A stretch of 64,000 nt of DNA from a candidate division FCPU426 bacterium (lineage in GTDB: Bacteria > Oederibacteriota > Muellerivitia > Muellerivitales > Muellerivitaceae). Position numbers and translations under genes: made by a program. Below the pieces are notes generated by a model that was given only the letters and a program-made list of their open reading frames with translations, searched no databases and had not been told where the DNA came from. Positions 7,730 to 15,540 of the stretch are shown here, in pieces. The stretch lies in NCBI GenBank assembly GCA_027452205.1, contig DAIDGV010000024.1, positions 280,750 to 344,749 on the forward strand, in the 5' to 3' direction. Position 1 is the stretch's first letter; every line of letters starts with the position of its first letter.

Positions 7730-8914
7730 TCAGACCTTCACCGCGCGGTAAGCCTTCAGCTTTTCGATTCCCGCCAGCAAGGTCTCGTCCTTTTTGCCGA
7801 AGCAAAAACGTATCATGCCGATGGAGGTGTGTTCCAAGGTAAAGGAATTCATCGGCACCGTGGCCACATGGCCCTTCTCGGCCAGGTGGATGGAATAGTC
7901 ATAGTCATTCTTGAATCCCGCCTCCGGGATCGGCGACACCAGGTAATAAGCCCCCCAGGGTTTGTAGGCCTTGAACCCCGCCTCGCGAACCCCCGCCAGC
8001 AGCAGGTCCCGCTTGCGCTGATAGTCTTTGGAAAGATGTTGGAAAAAATCGTCGGGCAGGCCCATGGCGAAAGCGATGGCCTCCTGTAAAGGGGCCGCCG
8101 CGCCGATGGTGAGATAGTCATGAACCTTGCGGATAGCGACGGTCAGGTTTTCCGGCGCGATAATATAGCCAATGCGCCAGCCCGTGACTGTAAAGGTCTT
8201 GGAAGCGCCGTTAATGGTGATGGTGCGGTCCTTCATGCCCGGTAAATTGGCCATGGTCACGTGCTTTTCGCCGTCATAGATGATGTGTTCGTAGATCTCG
8301 TCGGTCACCGCCAGCACGTTCCATTTTTGGCAAAGCTGGGCGATGAATTCCATTTCCTTTTGGCGAAAAACCTTTCCCGTGGGGTTGTTGGGCGTATTAA
8401 TGATGATGACCTTGGTCCGGTCGTTGAAGGCCGCGGCCAGTTCATGTTCGTCGTAATACCAGTCCTCTTGGTCATTAGCCGGGGGATGCAGTTTCACATA
8501 ACGGGGAATGGCGCCCGACAGGATACTGTCTGGGCCGTAGTTCTCGTAGAAGGGTTCAAAAACAATGGCCTCGTCCCCCGGATTGATGACCGCCAGTAGG
8601 GTGGACATCATGGCTTCGGTCGCGCCGCAGCAGACCGTGATCTCTTTTCCCGGGTCCAGGTCCCGGCCCCGGAACCGTTTTTCCTTGGCGGCGATGGCGT
8701 CCCGCAGGCTCTTGGCGCCCCAGGTGATGGCATATTGGTTGATGTTCCGTTGGATGGCTTCGATGGCCGCTTGTTTGATGCGTTCGTCCGTGGGGAAATC
8801 AGGCGCGCCTTGGGCCAAATTGACCGCTTTGGTCGCCGTCGCCACCCGGGTCATGCCTCGGATGATGGACTCGCCGAAGCTGTTGGCTTTGTGGGAGATC
8901 AGGTCCTTGCTCAT
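7730..8914 (-). CDS. PLP-dependent aminotransferase, YbdL/kynurenine-oxoglutarate type
   Basis: This 394-residue class I aminotransferase has VNLAQGAPDFPTD (31-43), YAITWGAKSLRDAI (61-74), CCGATEA (95-101), NTPNNPTGK (173-181), DEIYEH (205-210) and the PLP lysine in GASKTFTVTGWRIGY (Lys239). These are hallmarks of the YbdL / kynurenine-aminotransferase group, known for methionine and aromatic substrates. It is divergent from mtnB-mtnD, which suggests that it may perform the last methionine-salvage step, transamination of 4-methylthio-2-oxobutanoate. That link is inference from position and family. A SRPBCC gene follows after 2 nt. Confidence 0.9.
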   Translation of the reverse strand: MSKDLISHKANSFGESIIRGMTRVATATKAVNLAQGAPDFPTDERIKQAAIEAIQRNINQYAITWGAKSLRDAIAAKEKRFRGRDLDPGKEITVCCGATEAMMSTLLAVINPGDEAIVFEPFYENYGPDSILSGAIPRYVKLHPPANDQEDWYYDEHELAAAFNDRTKVIIINTPNNPTGKVFRQKEMEFIAQLCQKWNVLAVTDEIYEHIIYDGEKHVTMANLPGMKDRTITINGASKTFTVTGWRIGYIIAPENLTVAIRKVHDYLTIGAAAPLQEAIAFAMGLPDDFFQHLSKDYQRKRDLLLAGVREAGFKAYKPWGAYYLVSPIPEAGFKNDYDYSIHLAEKGHVATVPMNSFTLEHTSIGMIRFCFGKKDETLLAGIEKLKAYRAVKV

Positions 8915-8949
8915 CCGCTTCCTTTCATATTAAACAGCGTCCGCATACC

Positions 8950-8978
8950 TTGACGGAGAGTTAGGATACTGCTAATTT
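8950..8978 (+). promoter_or_regulatory. Candidate promoter for mtnB, possibly giving a leaderless transcript
   Basis: TTGACG (8950-8955) is a near-consensus -35, followed after 17 nt by TAATTT (8973-8978), a weak -10. A start 7 nt downstream would fall at about 8985, next to the mtnB ATG at 8987. There is no Shine-Dalgarno sequence before that ATG, which fits leaderless translation. Confidence 0.35.
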
Positions 8979-8986
8979 ATTTTTAA

Positions 8987-9649
8987 ATGGATTCCATTTT
9001 AGAGCAAAAAAAAGAAAAAACTTCTTCTCTCACCTCCCAACAGACCCGCGAACTGGTTTGCGAACTTTGTCGTAATTTCTACAACTTAGGCTGGGCCTCC
9101 GGCACCGGCGGCGGCATTTCCATCAAGGAAGGCGGCAAGATCTACATGGCCCCCAGTGGGGTGCAAAAAGAACGGTTGAAACCTGAAGATATCTTCGTTC
9201 TCGACGCCCAGGGCCAGGTTCAAGAAGAGCCAGGCAATGGCCTTAAGTTGTCCCAATGTTCGCCCCTGTTCATGCACGCTTACAAAATCCGTAACGCCGG
9301 CGCGGTGTTGCACAGCCATTCCCTGAACGCCATGATGGTCACGACCCAATACGGAAGCCACTTCAAGATCCGCAACATGGAGATGCAGAAGGGCGTGGAA
9401 GGATTCGGGGCTTTCGACACCCTGGAAGTGCCCATCATCGAGAACACCGCCTACGAATGCGACCTGACCGACTCCCTGGAAGAAGCCATCCACAAGAACC
9501 CCAAGGCCCACGCCGTTCTGGTACGACGTCATGGTGTCTATGTTTGGGGCAAGGACTGGAAACAGGCTAAGACCCACGCCGAATGCTATGACTACCTCTT
9601 CGAAGCAGCCGTGAAGATGAAACAAATGGGGATCGATCCCACCGTTTAA
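8987..9649 (+). CDS. mtnB: Methylthioribulose-1-phosphate dehydratase (class II aldolase family)
   Basis: MtnB dehydrates 5-methylthioribulose-1-phosphate in the methionine-salvage pathway. The 220-residue length is normal. Visible signatures are ELCRNFYNLGWASGTGGGIS (26-45), which is diagnostic for MtnB/APIP proteins, the zinc histidines in VLHSHSLNA (His109, His111), and the later RHGVYVWG histidine (182). AVLHSHS and the preceding SPLFMHAY are also family features. The only sensible start is ATG 8987, without a visible RBS. It is followed by mtnD after a 114-nt gap containing a strong inverted repeat. The partner genes mtnA, mtnK or mtnC are not in this window. Confidence 0.92.
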   Translation: MDSILEQKKEKTSSLTSQQTRELVCELCRNFYNLGWASGTGGGISIKEGGKIYMAPSGVQKERLKPEDIFVLDAQGQVQEEPGNGLKLSQCSPLFMHAYKIRNAGAVLHSHSLNAMMVTTQYGSHFKIRNMEMQKGVEGFGAFDTLEVPIIENTAYECDLTDSLEEAIHKNPKAHAVLVRRHGVYVWGKDWKQAKTHAECYDYLFEAAVKMKQMGIDPTV

Positions 9650-9656
9650 CAGTTCG

Positions 9657-9690
9657 ACGGTATATTGAAAATAATTTTTCAATATACCGT
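9657..9690 (+). repeat. Perfect 15-bp inverted repeat between mtnB and mtnD
   Basis: ACGGTATATTGAAAA, a 4-nt loop TAAT, then the exact reverse complement TTTTCAATATACCGT. It begins 7 nt after the mtnB stop. In RNA it would form a long AU-rich hairpin. It lacks a following U-run, so it is not a standard terminator. It may be an mRNA-stability element, an attenuator, or a DNA operator for mtnD. Confidence 0.6.
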
Positions 9691-9763
9691 TAACAAACCC
9701 GTCCTGTCCGCCCCTGCGGCCAAGGACTTATTCTTTATTTATAGAAAGCATGTGGAGGTTTTA

Positions 9764-10225
9764 ATGAAAGCGATCTGGCTAGATAACGGCAATAACATCA
9801 CCGCCGAAGAGCTGAACGCCCAAGGCGTCACTTACGAGCAATTCGAGACCGACGAAACCAAATACCGCGGCCCTCTGGAGCAGATCATGAAGGAACGCGG
9901 CTATGTGACCATGGACCAAGTCAAGATGTGGCCGACGATGGATAATTTCGACATGCTCTGCAAAAAGTTCGTGGGTGAGCATTTGCACACCGACGACGAG
10001 GTGCGTTTCGTGCTGGCTGGTTCCGGCGTGTTCGAGATCCGGAGCCTGGATGACCGCTGGATGAAGGTGATCGTGGAGCCCAAGGATTTCATCCTGGTGC
10101 CCGCCAACCGTTTTCACCGTTTCTACCTGACCGACGAGAAGAACATCCATTGCGTCCGTTTGTTCAAGGACCAATCGGGCTGGACCCCCGTCTACCGTGA
10201 GAACTTGGAGGCAGCCGCGAAGTAA
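9764..10225 (+). CDS. mtnD: Acireductone dioxygenase
   Basis: MtnD oxidises the acireductone intermediate of methionine salvage to 4-methylthio-2-oxobutanoate and formate (iron form). This cupin protein of 153 residues has the metal ligands in GEHLHTDDEVRF (His73, His75, Glu79) and VPANRFHRFYL (His118). The ORF track begins at 9665, but ATG 9764 has TGGAGG 6 nt upstream and starts exactly at the family's N-terminus (MKAIWLDNG). A strong terminator follows at 10240. It is presumably co-transcribed with mtnB, though the hairpin between them may alter relative expression. Confidence 0.93.
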   Translation: MKAIWLDNGNNITAEELNAQGVTYEQFETDETKYRGPLEQIMKERGYVTMDQVKMWPTMDNFDMLCKKFVGEHLHTDDEVRFVLAGSGVFEIRSLDDRWMKVIVEPKDFILVPANRFHRFYLTDEKNIHCVRLFKDQSGWTPVYRENLEAAAK

Positions 10226-10239
10226 CGAAGGTTCCGCTG

Positions 10240-10270
10240 GGCGGAAAGGTTTTTCCTTTCCGCCTTTTTT
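10240..10270 (+). terminator. Intrinsic terminator after mtnD
   Basis: GGCGGAAAGG, loop TTTTT, CCTTTCCGCC: a perfect 10-bp stem followed by six T. It ends the mtnB-mtnD unit. Confidence 0.88.
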
Positions 10271-10309
10271 CAACGTGGTCCTGAAAACGTTTGCCTCGCG
10301 ACACACACC

Positions 10310-10894
10310 ATGCCTGACTACATAATCACTCCTGACAAACGAGAGATCCCTTCCAGCCATCTTCTTTCTGAAGAATTGCATCGCCGGGCCCTTTCCGTCG
10401 AGATGGAAGTGAAGGGCACTAATTATAAATGGGAAAGCATCCACTTTTACGATCCCGCCGCGCCTTCGACCCAGTGTTTTTTAGAGCGCAACACCCAATC
10501 TCATGTCTTTAAGATCAGCCTGCCCATGGAAAGCACCGAGGAGTCCTCGGAGATGCAAAGAGCCTTGGTGGAGATATTCCTCCTCGAGGTCGGGGGCAAG
10601 GTTTTCGATATCGAATCCAAAAAAAGCCATGACCTAAAATCTTTTCGTAACCTGTCCAAGGACCTCGCTTCGGATTCCAGTACCGAAGACCTGATCTCTT
10701 TCTCGTCCCGGAACTCAGTGAAATTATCCACTTCGGACATGCTTTGGCTGGTCTTCGCTTGGGCCATGGTCCTCTTGGGACTTTACGTTTATCTTCAGGC
10801 CCCTGAATCACGAAAGGTCCTTGTCCTCTTAGCCGACGCCCTCGCTTTGATCAGCGCCGGCGGGATGACCTATACCCTTACCCGTTCCAAATGA
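10310..10894 (+). CDS. Hypothetical protein with C-terminal membrane anchor pair
   Basis: I do not recognise this 194-residue protein. Residues 1-140 are soluble and polar, with a Ser/Glu-rich middle (MESTEESSEM) and a charged stretch before the membrane part. Two hydrophobic helices lie at about 144-163 (MLWLVFAWAMVLLGLYVYL) and 170-188, separated by a short APESRK turn. The N-terminal domain is therefore probably cytoplasmic and membrane-tethered by a helical hairpin. Its stop codon overlaps the ATG of queG (ATGA), implying translational coupling. A connection with queuosine synthesis is not otherwise supported. Confidence 0.7.
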   Translation: MPDYIITPDKREIPSSHLLSEELHRRALSVEMEVKGTNYKWESIHFYDPAAPSTQCFLERNTQSHVFKISLPMESTEESSEMQRALVEIFLLEVGGKVFDIESKKSHDLKSFRNLSKDLASDSSTEDLISFSSRNSVKLSTSDMLWLVFAWAMVLLGLYVYLQAPESRKVLVLLADALALISAGGMTYTLTRSK

Positions 10895-11805
10895 ACGCCA
10901 CTGAGCGGTCGCAAAACCTGAAAGCCAAAGCTTTCGAGTTGGGTTTTGAGCTGGCGGGGCTCTCCCCCGCGGTCCCTCCTTCCCGTTATACCGATTTCCT
11001 CCACTGGCTTTCCAAGGGCTATGCGGGCGAAATGGGCTATTTGGAACGCCGGAAGGAAGAAAGGGGCGATCCCCAAAGGCTTCTTCCCGGAGCCCGTTCC
11101 ATCCTGTCCGTGGCCCTCAGTTACAATCCTTCGCCGGAGCATTACCCGCTGTTGGAGAAGAATCCCATTTCCTGTTATGCCTGGGGCCGGGACTATCACC
11201 TGGTGGTCAGCGAAAAGTTAGAGCGGCTAAAAGAATATTTCTTAAGCGACATTGACCCAGGCGCTCAAGTGAAGACCTATGTGGATACGGGTCCCCTTTT
11301 GGAAAAGGACTACGCCGCCGCCGCGGGATTGGGTTGGATCGGCAAGAACACCCTGCTCTTGAACAAAAAATTCGGGTCCTTTCTTTTCTTGGGCGAACTC
11401 CTGATCACCACTGAAATGGCCTGCGACGAACCTACCGATAACCTTTGCCGCACTTGCACCGCTTGCATGGATGCCTGCCCGACTCAGGCTTTGGAAGAAC
11501 CAGGTTTGTTGAACGCGACTAAATGTATCAGCTATCTCACCTTGGAACACCGCTCCGGCCTTCCTGCCAATACCCGGTTACATGGCTATTTAGCGGGATG
11601 TGACCTATGCCAGACCGTTTGCCCCTATAACGCGAACGCGCCCAAAGGCCGGGAAGAGGGCTTCCAGCCCCGCCCCGAGATACTGGGCCTTACCTGGGAG
11701 GCGGGACGGACCATGACCGCTGAGGAATTCAAACGATTCACAGAAAATAGTGCTTTAGAGCGGGTGAAATATCCTATGTGGGTCCGCAATACCCAATCTT
11801 CCTGA
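10891..11805 (+). CDS. queG: Epoxyqueuosine reductase
   Basis: QueG performs the last step of queuosine synthesis in tRNA, reducing epoxyqueuosine with cobalamin and two [4Fe-4S] clusters. The 304-residue protein shows GEMGYLERR near residue 45, a DTGPLLEKDYA segment with WIGKNTLL following (conserved in QueG), the cluster motif CRTCTACMDACPTQAL, and the second motif CDLCQTVCPYN. It is somewhat shorter than many family members (about 330-380), mainly at the C-terminus. The start ATG overlaps the upstream stop by 4 nt. No other queuosine genes are visible here. Confidence 0.93.
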   Translation: MNATERSQNLKAKAFELGFELAGLSPAVPPSRYTDFLHWLSKGYAGEMGYLERRKEERGDPQRLLPGARSILSVALSYNPSPEHYPLLEKNPISCYAWGRDYHLVVSEKLERLKEYFLSDIDPGAQVKTYVDTGPLLEKDYAAAAGLGWIGKNTLLLNKKFGSFLFLGELLITTEMACDEPTDNLCRTCTACMDACPTQALEEPGLLNATKCISYLTLEHRSGLPANTRLHGYLAGCDLCQTVCPYNANAPKGREEGFQPRPEILGLTWEAGRTMTAEEFKRFTENSALERVKYPMWVRNTQSS

Positions 11806-11848
11806 CAAATCATTGATTAACAGATTAACCCACCGCAATTGTTTCTGG

Positions 11849-11877
11849 TTGAAAGGCTTCCCCTGACTGGAAATAAT
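11849..11877 (+). promoter_or_regulatory. Candidate sigma-70 promoter for the TPR/beta-barrel gene
   Basis: TTGAAA (11849-11854), 17-nt spacer, AATAAT (11872-11877); both boxes match the consensus at 5 of 6 positions. The predicted start is near 11884, about 50 nt before the ATG at 11934. Confidence 0.5.
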
Positions 11878-11933
11878 CGTTAGCCATTGTTAACGAGATT
11901 GAACCCAGTTCATCATTCAAGGGTGGATCCTTT

Positions 11934-12908
11934 ATGTTCAGCAAAAATCGTTATTACCTTTTACTTCTGCTGCTGATCCTACCCGGGATGGCCTTGGCCT
12001 ATACCACTGATGATTATTTTCACGGGGCGCTGACCTATTACCAACAAAGGAACTATGAACAAGCGATCCGTTATTTGAAATTCGTTGTACAGAACGATCC
12101 GAATAACTGGCAGGCCTATCAGATCCTGGGCAATTGTTACCATGACCTGCACGATGACGTGTCCGCCTTGGCGGCTTATGACAAAAGTTTGGCGGCCAAC
12201 CCGAACAATCCGGGACTGAAGGCTTACGCGGACAACCTTCGCGCCGCCAGCCCCACGCCCACCCCTCCGCCCGAAGCCAAGGAAAAAGCCTTTGTCCGGG
12301 AATACTACGAGGGTAAGGACCTGCAGGAACATGCCCGAACCCAACTGGCCGATTATGGTAAGGACCATCCCTTGGGACGGGAGGACCGCAACATAGTCAA
12401 TTATGGAATGGCCACTTGCGCCCGGGATGACCGGCGGTTCCAACTGGGTTTCAGCTTTTTGGGACCGACCTTAGTGGGTTTGGACGCCGGCTTGTCCCTC
12501 GATCCCACGACCAATCTGGGTTTTACCGGCATCTATATTCCCGGTTCCCTTTTCGGCGAATCGAATTTTTCCTATTACGCGATTGAGCCACGGATCAAGT
12601 TCTACTCCAGCCCGAAAGACGCCACTTTCTTCATCGGTCTCGGGTTGCTTTTTGGCGCCGCCAACGATGGTTCCACCGATGTCAGCTCCAGTTGGATAGG
12701 ACCTAACTTCAAGTTCGGCTTAAGTCTGGTGGATTCGAATGGGCTATATTTTGAGTTGGATTGGTCCGTCGGCGCCATCATCGCCAGTTCCACGACCACG
12801 ACCAGCACTTTTGATTTCAATACGGAGACCTACACCAACTCTCCCAGCACCACCAGCGCGGCGGTACCCGCCCTCATTCCGTCCATCCGCATTGGCATGA
12901 TCTTATAA
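11934..12908 (+). CDS. Secreted TPR protein with C-terminal beta-barrel-like domain
   Basis: The 324-residue protein has a signal peptide (1-22, cleavage after GMALA). Two tetratricopeptide repeats follow at about 27-94 (ALTYYQQRNYEQAIRYLK; AYQILGNCYHDLHDDVSALAAYDKSL). After them comes a Pro/Thr linker (SPTPTPPPEA) and about 190 residues of alternating polar and hydrophobic strands rich in Gly, Ser and aromatic residues, ending IPSIRIGMIL, as in small outer-membrane barrels. It is expected in the outer membrane with a periplasmic TPR part. GGTGGA precedes the ATG. The partner and function are unknown. Confidence 0.75.
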   Translation: MFSKNRYYLLLLLLILPGMALAYTTDDYFHGALTYYQQRNYEQAIRYLKFVVQNDPNNWQAYQILGNCYHDLHDDVSALAAYDKSLAANPNNPGLKAYADNLRAASPTPTPPPEAKEKAFVREYYEGKDLQEHARTQLADYGKDHPLGREDRNIVNYGMATCARDDRRFQLGFSFLGPTLVGLDAGLSLDPTTNLGFTGIYIPGSLFGESNFSYYAIEPRIKFYSSPKDATFFIGLGLLFGAANDGSTDVSSSWIGPNFKFGLSLVDSNGLYFELDWSVGAIIASSTTTTSTFDFNTETYTNSPSTTSAAVPALIPSIRIGMIL

Positions 12909-12922
12909 CCGGTGGCGGAAGG

Positions 12923-14365
12923 TCACCGGGACCGTTTCGTTCTCTTTTCCAGTTCGCTTCCCCGGCGGATCAGGAAGACGAATTGCCGGTTGTCGGGCAT
13001 CAGTTTCCAAACAACATAACGGTTCAGGAAATGTCGGTAATAATCGGGAAATTGCAGGTTATCCAACATCAGAAGGTCCGGTTGGGTACGGGCCAAGTCC
13101 CTCAACAATCGGCTTTGTAAGGTCGGAGCTAAGGGTCCATAAAAGGCCGGCAAGGCATAGACCATCCCCGAGGGCGGCCTGGCGGGCAGGGCAAAATAAA
13201 AGGTCGTGTCATCTCCCAAATAAAAGAAGGTCTCCTGGGGTTTCAATAGGCCGCGGATACGGTCCGCCAGCCGGTAGGTAATGACAAAAGAAGCGTCGTA
13301 CTTTTTCAGCGACAACTGTTCCATGTTCAAGGAATAGTTAGGCGCTTCGTAGAGGACCAAAAGGAATAAACAGATCGCTCCCGATATATGCCCGATCTTG
13401 TTTTTAAATTTCTCATTCCACAGAACGATCGACCAGCCTCCCGCCACCGCCGTCATCGGCAGCCACAATTGATAGTAGTGATTGAAAAAATGGGCCGGCA
13501 TGGCGATCAACAAAAATATGCCCGCCGAGAAGGCGGCCAATAAGAGCCAGAACTTGGTGTAGGTCCGATAGGTCAAGAATACCGCGCTGGCGATCACCAG
13601 CAACAAAGGCGCTAAGAACCAGGTACAGCGGGGGAAAAGCCATTCTCCTCTCAGACCTTCCATCAAATTCGCCGCGACATCACCCACGTAATACCGGTTA
13701 AAAAGAACAACCGCTCCATAAAAATCGTCCCATTGACCGGTCCATTTAAAACAGAGAAAGACCCCCGACCACAAAAGAACACTGGGAAATAATAAACCAA
13801 GGGATAGTTTGACCCTCTCTTTCCAACGCTCCTTCCCCTTTTGAAAAAAGAGCAAAGCTAACAACAACAAGACACCGGGAAGGACGGCCTGCGGCTTATA
13901 AAAACTGGCCAAGGCAAAACAAACACCCGCCCCTACAAGGCGGTCCATTCTCATCCCGGCGGATAGGGTGAAAAAGAACCCGGCGGTCAAAAAGACATTG
14001 ATGAAGACTTCCACATTGGGCTGATTGGCTTGCAGAAGGGCGTCCGAACAGAAGGCTGTCCAAAAAAGCGCGGCCCATAGACCGGCGGCGCTCCCAAAGA
14101 GAGAGCCCGCAGCATAAACCCCGGCCAGGGTCAAAACCGCCGCTAGGACGCCCAAGGCGTAGACTTCGGAAGGGCCGTAAGGAACGATCTTTTCCATGAG
14201 CCAATTCGTCACATGGATGCCGGGCGGTTTATTGTCCCAAAGGTCCGAATAAAGATGCCGGCCCCGGTTCATCTCATGGCCCATGACCGCATAGGTCGCT
14301 ATATCACGCTCCAACGGTTCCGAATAACTGTGCCACCGCTGGGCTGCGATCACGAAGATCATCAA
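12923..14365 (-). CDS. Family 39-type membrane glycosyltransferase (ArnT/PMT-like)
   Basis: This 480-residue polytopic protein resembles lipid-linked-sugar glycosyltransferases of the GT-C type. The N-terminal loop has PLERDIATYAVMGHEMNRGRHLY and DLWDNKPPGIH, the ExD/KPP-like signature of the family (catalytic Asp in a periplasmic loop), followed by about ten helices. The track start (TTG, 14365) has no RBS and cuts into the first membrane helix. The frame stays open upstream to 14416, where an ATC sits 6 nt after GAGGAGG and would add 17 residues (ILDQAPSSPRFLLFFFF). The donor is likely a polyprenyl-phosphate sugar; the acceptor is unknown. Confidence 0.8.
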   Translation of the reverse strand: MMIFVIAAQRWHSYSEPLERDIATYAVMGHEMNRGRHLYSDLWDNKPPGIHVTNWLMEKIVPYGPSEVYALGVLAAVLTLAGVYAAGSLFGSAAGLWAALFWTAFCSDALLQANQPNVEVFINVFLTAGFFFTLSAGMRMDRLVGAGVCFALASFYKPQAVLPGVLLLLALLFFQKGKERWKERVKLSLGLLFPSVLLWSGVFLCFKWTGQWDDFYGAVVLFNRYYVGDVAANLMEGLRGEWLFPRCTWFLAPLLLVIASAVFLTYRTYTKFWLLLAAFSAGIFLLIAMPAHFFNHYYQLWLPMTAVAGGWSIVLWNEKFKNKIGHISGAICLFLLVLYEAPNYSLNMEQLSLKKYDASFVITYRLADRIRGLLKPQETFFYLGDDTTFYFALPARPPSGMVYALPAFYGPLAPTLQSRLLRDLARTQPDLLMLDNLQFPDYYRHFLNRYVVWKLMPDNRQFVFLIRRGSELEKRTKRSR

Positions 14366-14434
14366 GAAAAAGAAAAAAAGAAGGAAGCGCGGAGAGGATG
14401 GGGCTTGATCTAAGATAAAGCGCCTCCTCGCAGA

Positions 14435-15178
14435 TTATTCCGGCAGGGGTATCTTGGGAGCCTTGTCCAAAGAGGCCCCTATTTTAAAGAACTCATCCAT
14501 CTGTTGTTTCAAAAGGCCTAAGTTGACACCCATATATTCAGCGGGCAATTGGGCCCACTTTTCGAGGGCTTTTTCGTAAAGACCCTGGGTCCCGACTTTA
14601 TTGCCTTTTTTCATGTGTTCCAAGGCGATCGCCGCTTGGATGATCCCCTGGTAATGCAGCCGGTCCAGCCCCTCCGAGGGGTGCCAGATATCTTCCAACA
14701 TCTCGTGGCACTCGAAATAAGCGCCCGAGTTAAAGAGACGGATGCCTTCCAAATATTCATGTGGATATTTTTCCGGGGCGTCCCAATCCTTGGTGGAGAC
14801 TTCCTCGATCAGGGTTTGGTCCGCTTCGGGGAACTGGTAGGTCTTGAGGTCCTGGGGTTTCACCCAGGCGAAATCCGCGCACTCGATCGGTTTGGGCGTG
14901 CCGCTCTTGAGGCCGCAGAGGAAGATATTGAGCCGCACCGACCGGGTGGGATAGTGATAAGTGACGATCTTGTAGAACTTGCGGATGTAGACTTCGATGT
15001 CGAGCTCTTCTTTCAGCTCGCGAATGACGCACTCTTCCAGCGTCTCGCCGATCTCTTTTTTACCGCCCGGCAGTTCCCAAAAACCGCCGAAAGAGTCCCC
15101 TTCCCGGCGTTTGCTGATCAGGTATTTGCCGTTCTCATAGACCAAAGCGGCGCCAACTTCGAGGGGTGATTGGCTCAT
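14435..15178 (-). CDS. Nudix hydrolase fused to a DUF309 domain
   Basis: A 247-residue two-domain protein. Residues 1-130 are a MutT-like Nudix domain with the box GGKKEIGETLEECVIRELKE followed by ELDI, matching GX5EX7REUXEEXGU except for Asp at the Gly position. Such domains hydrolyse nucleoside diphosphate derivatives such as oxidised dGTP. Residues 135-230 are DUF309, recognised by YLEGIRLFNSGAYFECHE and LHYQGIIQAAIALEHMKKGN. DUF309 is normally a stand-alone protein of unknown role. Its start overlaps the GIY-YIG gene's stop by 4 nt, suggesting coupling. The fusion itself is seen directly; a joint function is inference. Confidence 0.85.
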   Translation of the reverse strand: MSQSPLEVGAALVYENGKYLISKRREGDSFGGFWELPGGKKEIGETLEECVIRELKEELDIEVYIRKFYKIVTYHYPTRSVRLNIFLCGLKSGTPKPIECADFAWVKPQDLKTYQFPEADQTLIEEVSTKDWDAPEKYPHEYLEGIRLFNSGAYFECHEMLEDIWHPSEGLDRLHYQGIIQAAIALEHMKKGNKVGTQGLYEKALEKWAQLPAEYMGVNLGLLKQQMDEFFKIGASLDKAPKIPLPE

Positions 15179-15531
15179 ACTTTCCTTCTGGCACGTTGAT
15201 TTCGACGGCGTTTCTTCAATTTCTTCCGCTGGAACGTCATCTTTGCTTTTCTTTTGGGGCGGGGCAGTTTTTCACCGGCCACAAAACGGACCTTCCGTTC
15301 TTTCGACAGGGATTTTACCTGATACTCGCGCCTGAGGGCCGTGGAGTAATCGCCCTGGGGTTCCTGAAAGACCAGCGTGACTGGTCCGTGGGTGGCGGTA
15401 TATTTGGCGCCCTTGCCGTTATTGTGGCTCTCGATGCGCTTTTCAACATCCTTGGCGATGCCGGTGTAATAGGAACCGTCCGCGCATTCGGCGACATAAA
15501 GCGACCACTCCGCTTTGGAGCGCCGTTTCAT
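15175..15531 (-). CDS. GIY-YIG nuclease family protein (UPF0213-like)
   Basis: This small 118-residue protein has a GIY-YIG nuclease core: WSLYVAECADGSYYTGIA (9-26) supplies the Tyr pair, DVEKRIESHNNGKGAKYTA has the conserved Arg/His, and REYQVKSLSKERK the final helix. This is the UPF0213/YhbQ group, linked to DNA repair but poorly characterised. Here the core is extended by a very basic tail (residues about 85-118, with many Lys and Arg, e.g. KKLKKRRRNQRARRK), which should bind nucleic acid. The stop overlaps the start of the Nudix-DUF309 gene. Confidence 0.88.
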   Translation of the reverse strand: MKRRSKAEWSLYVAECADGSYYTGIAKDVEKRIESHNNGKGAKYTATHGPVTLVFQEPQGDYSTALRREYQVKSLSKERKVRFVAGEKLPRPKRKAKMTFQRKKLKKRRRNQRARRKV

Positions 15532-15540
15532 TCGGTTTCC

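Noticed and set aside
8915-8986. A SAM-type riboswitch upstream of mtnB
   Set aside because: The gap is only 72 nt and shows no multi-stem aptamer pattern.
10226-10890. A preQ1 riboswitch controlling queG
   Set aside because: queG overlaps the upstream gene, and the only structured element is a standard terminator after mtnD.
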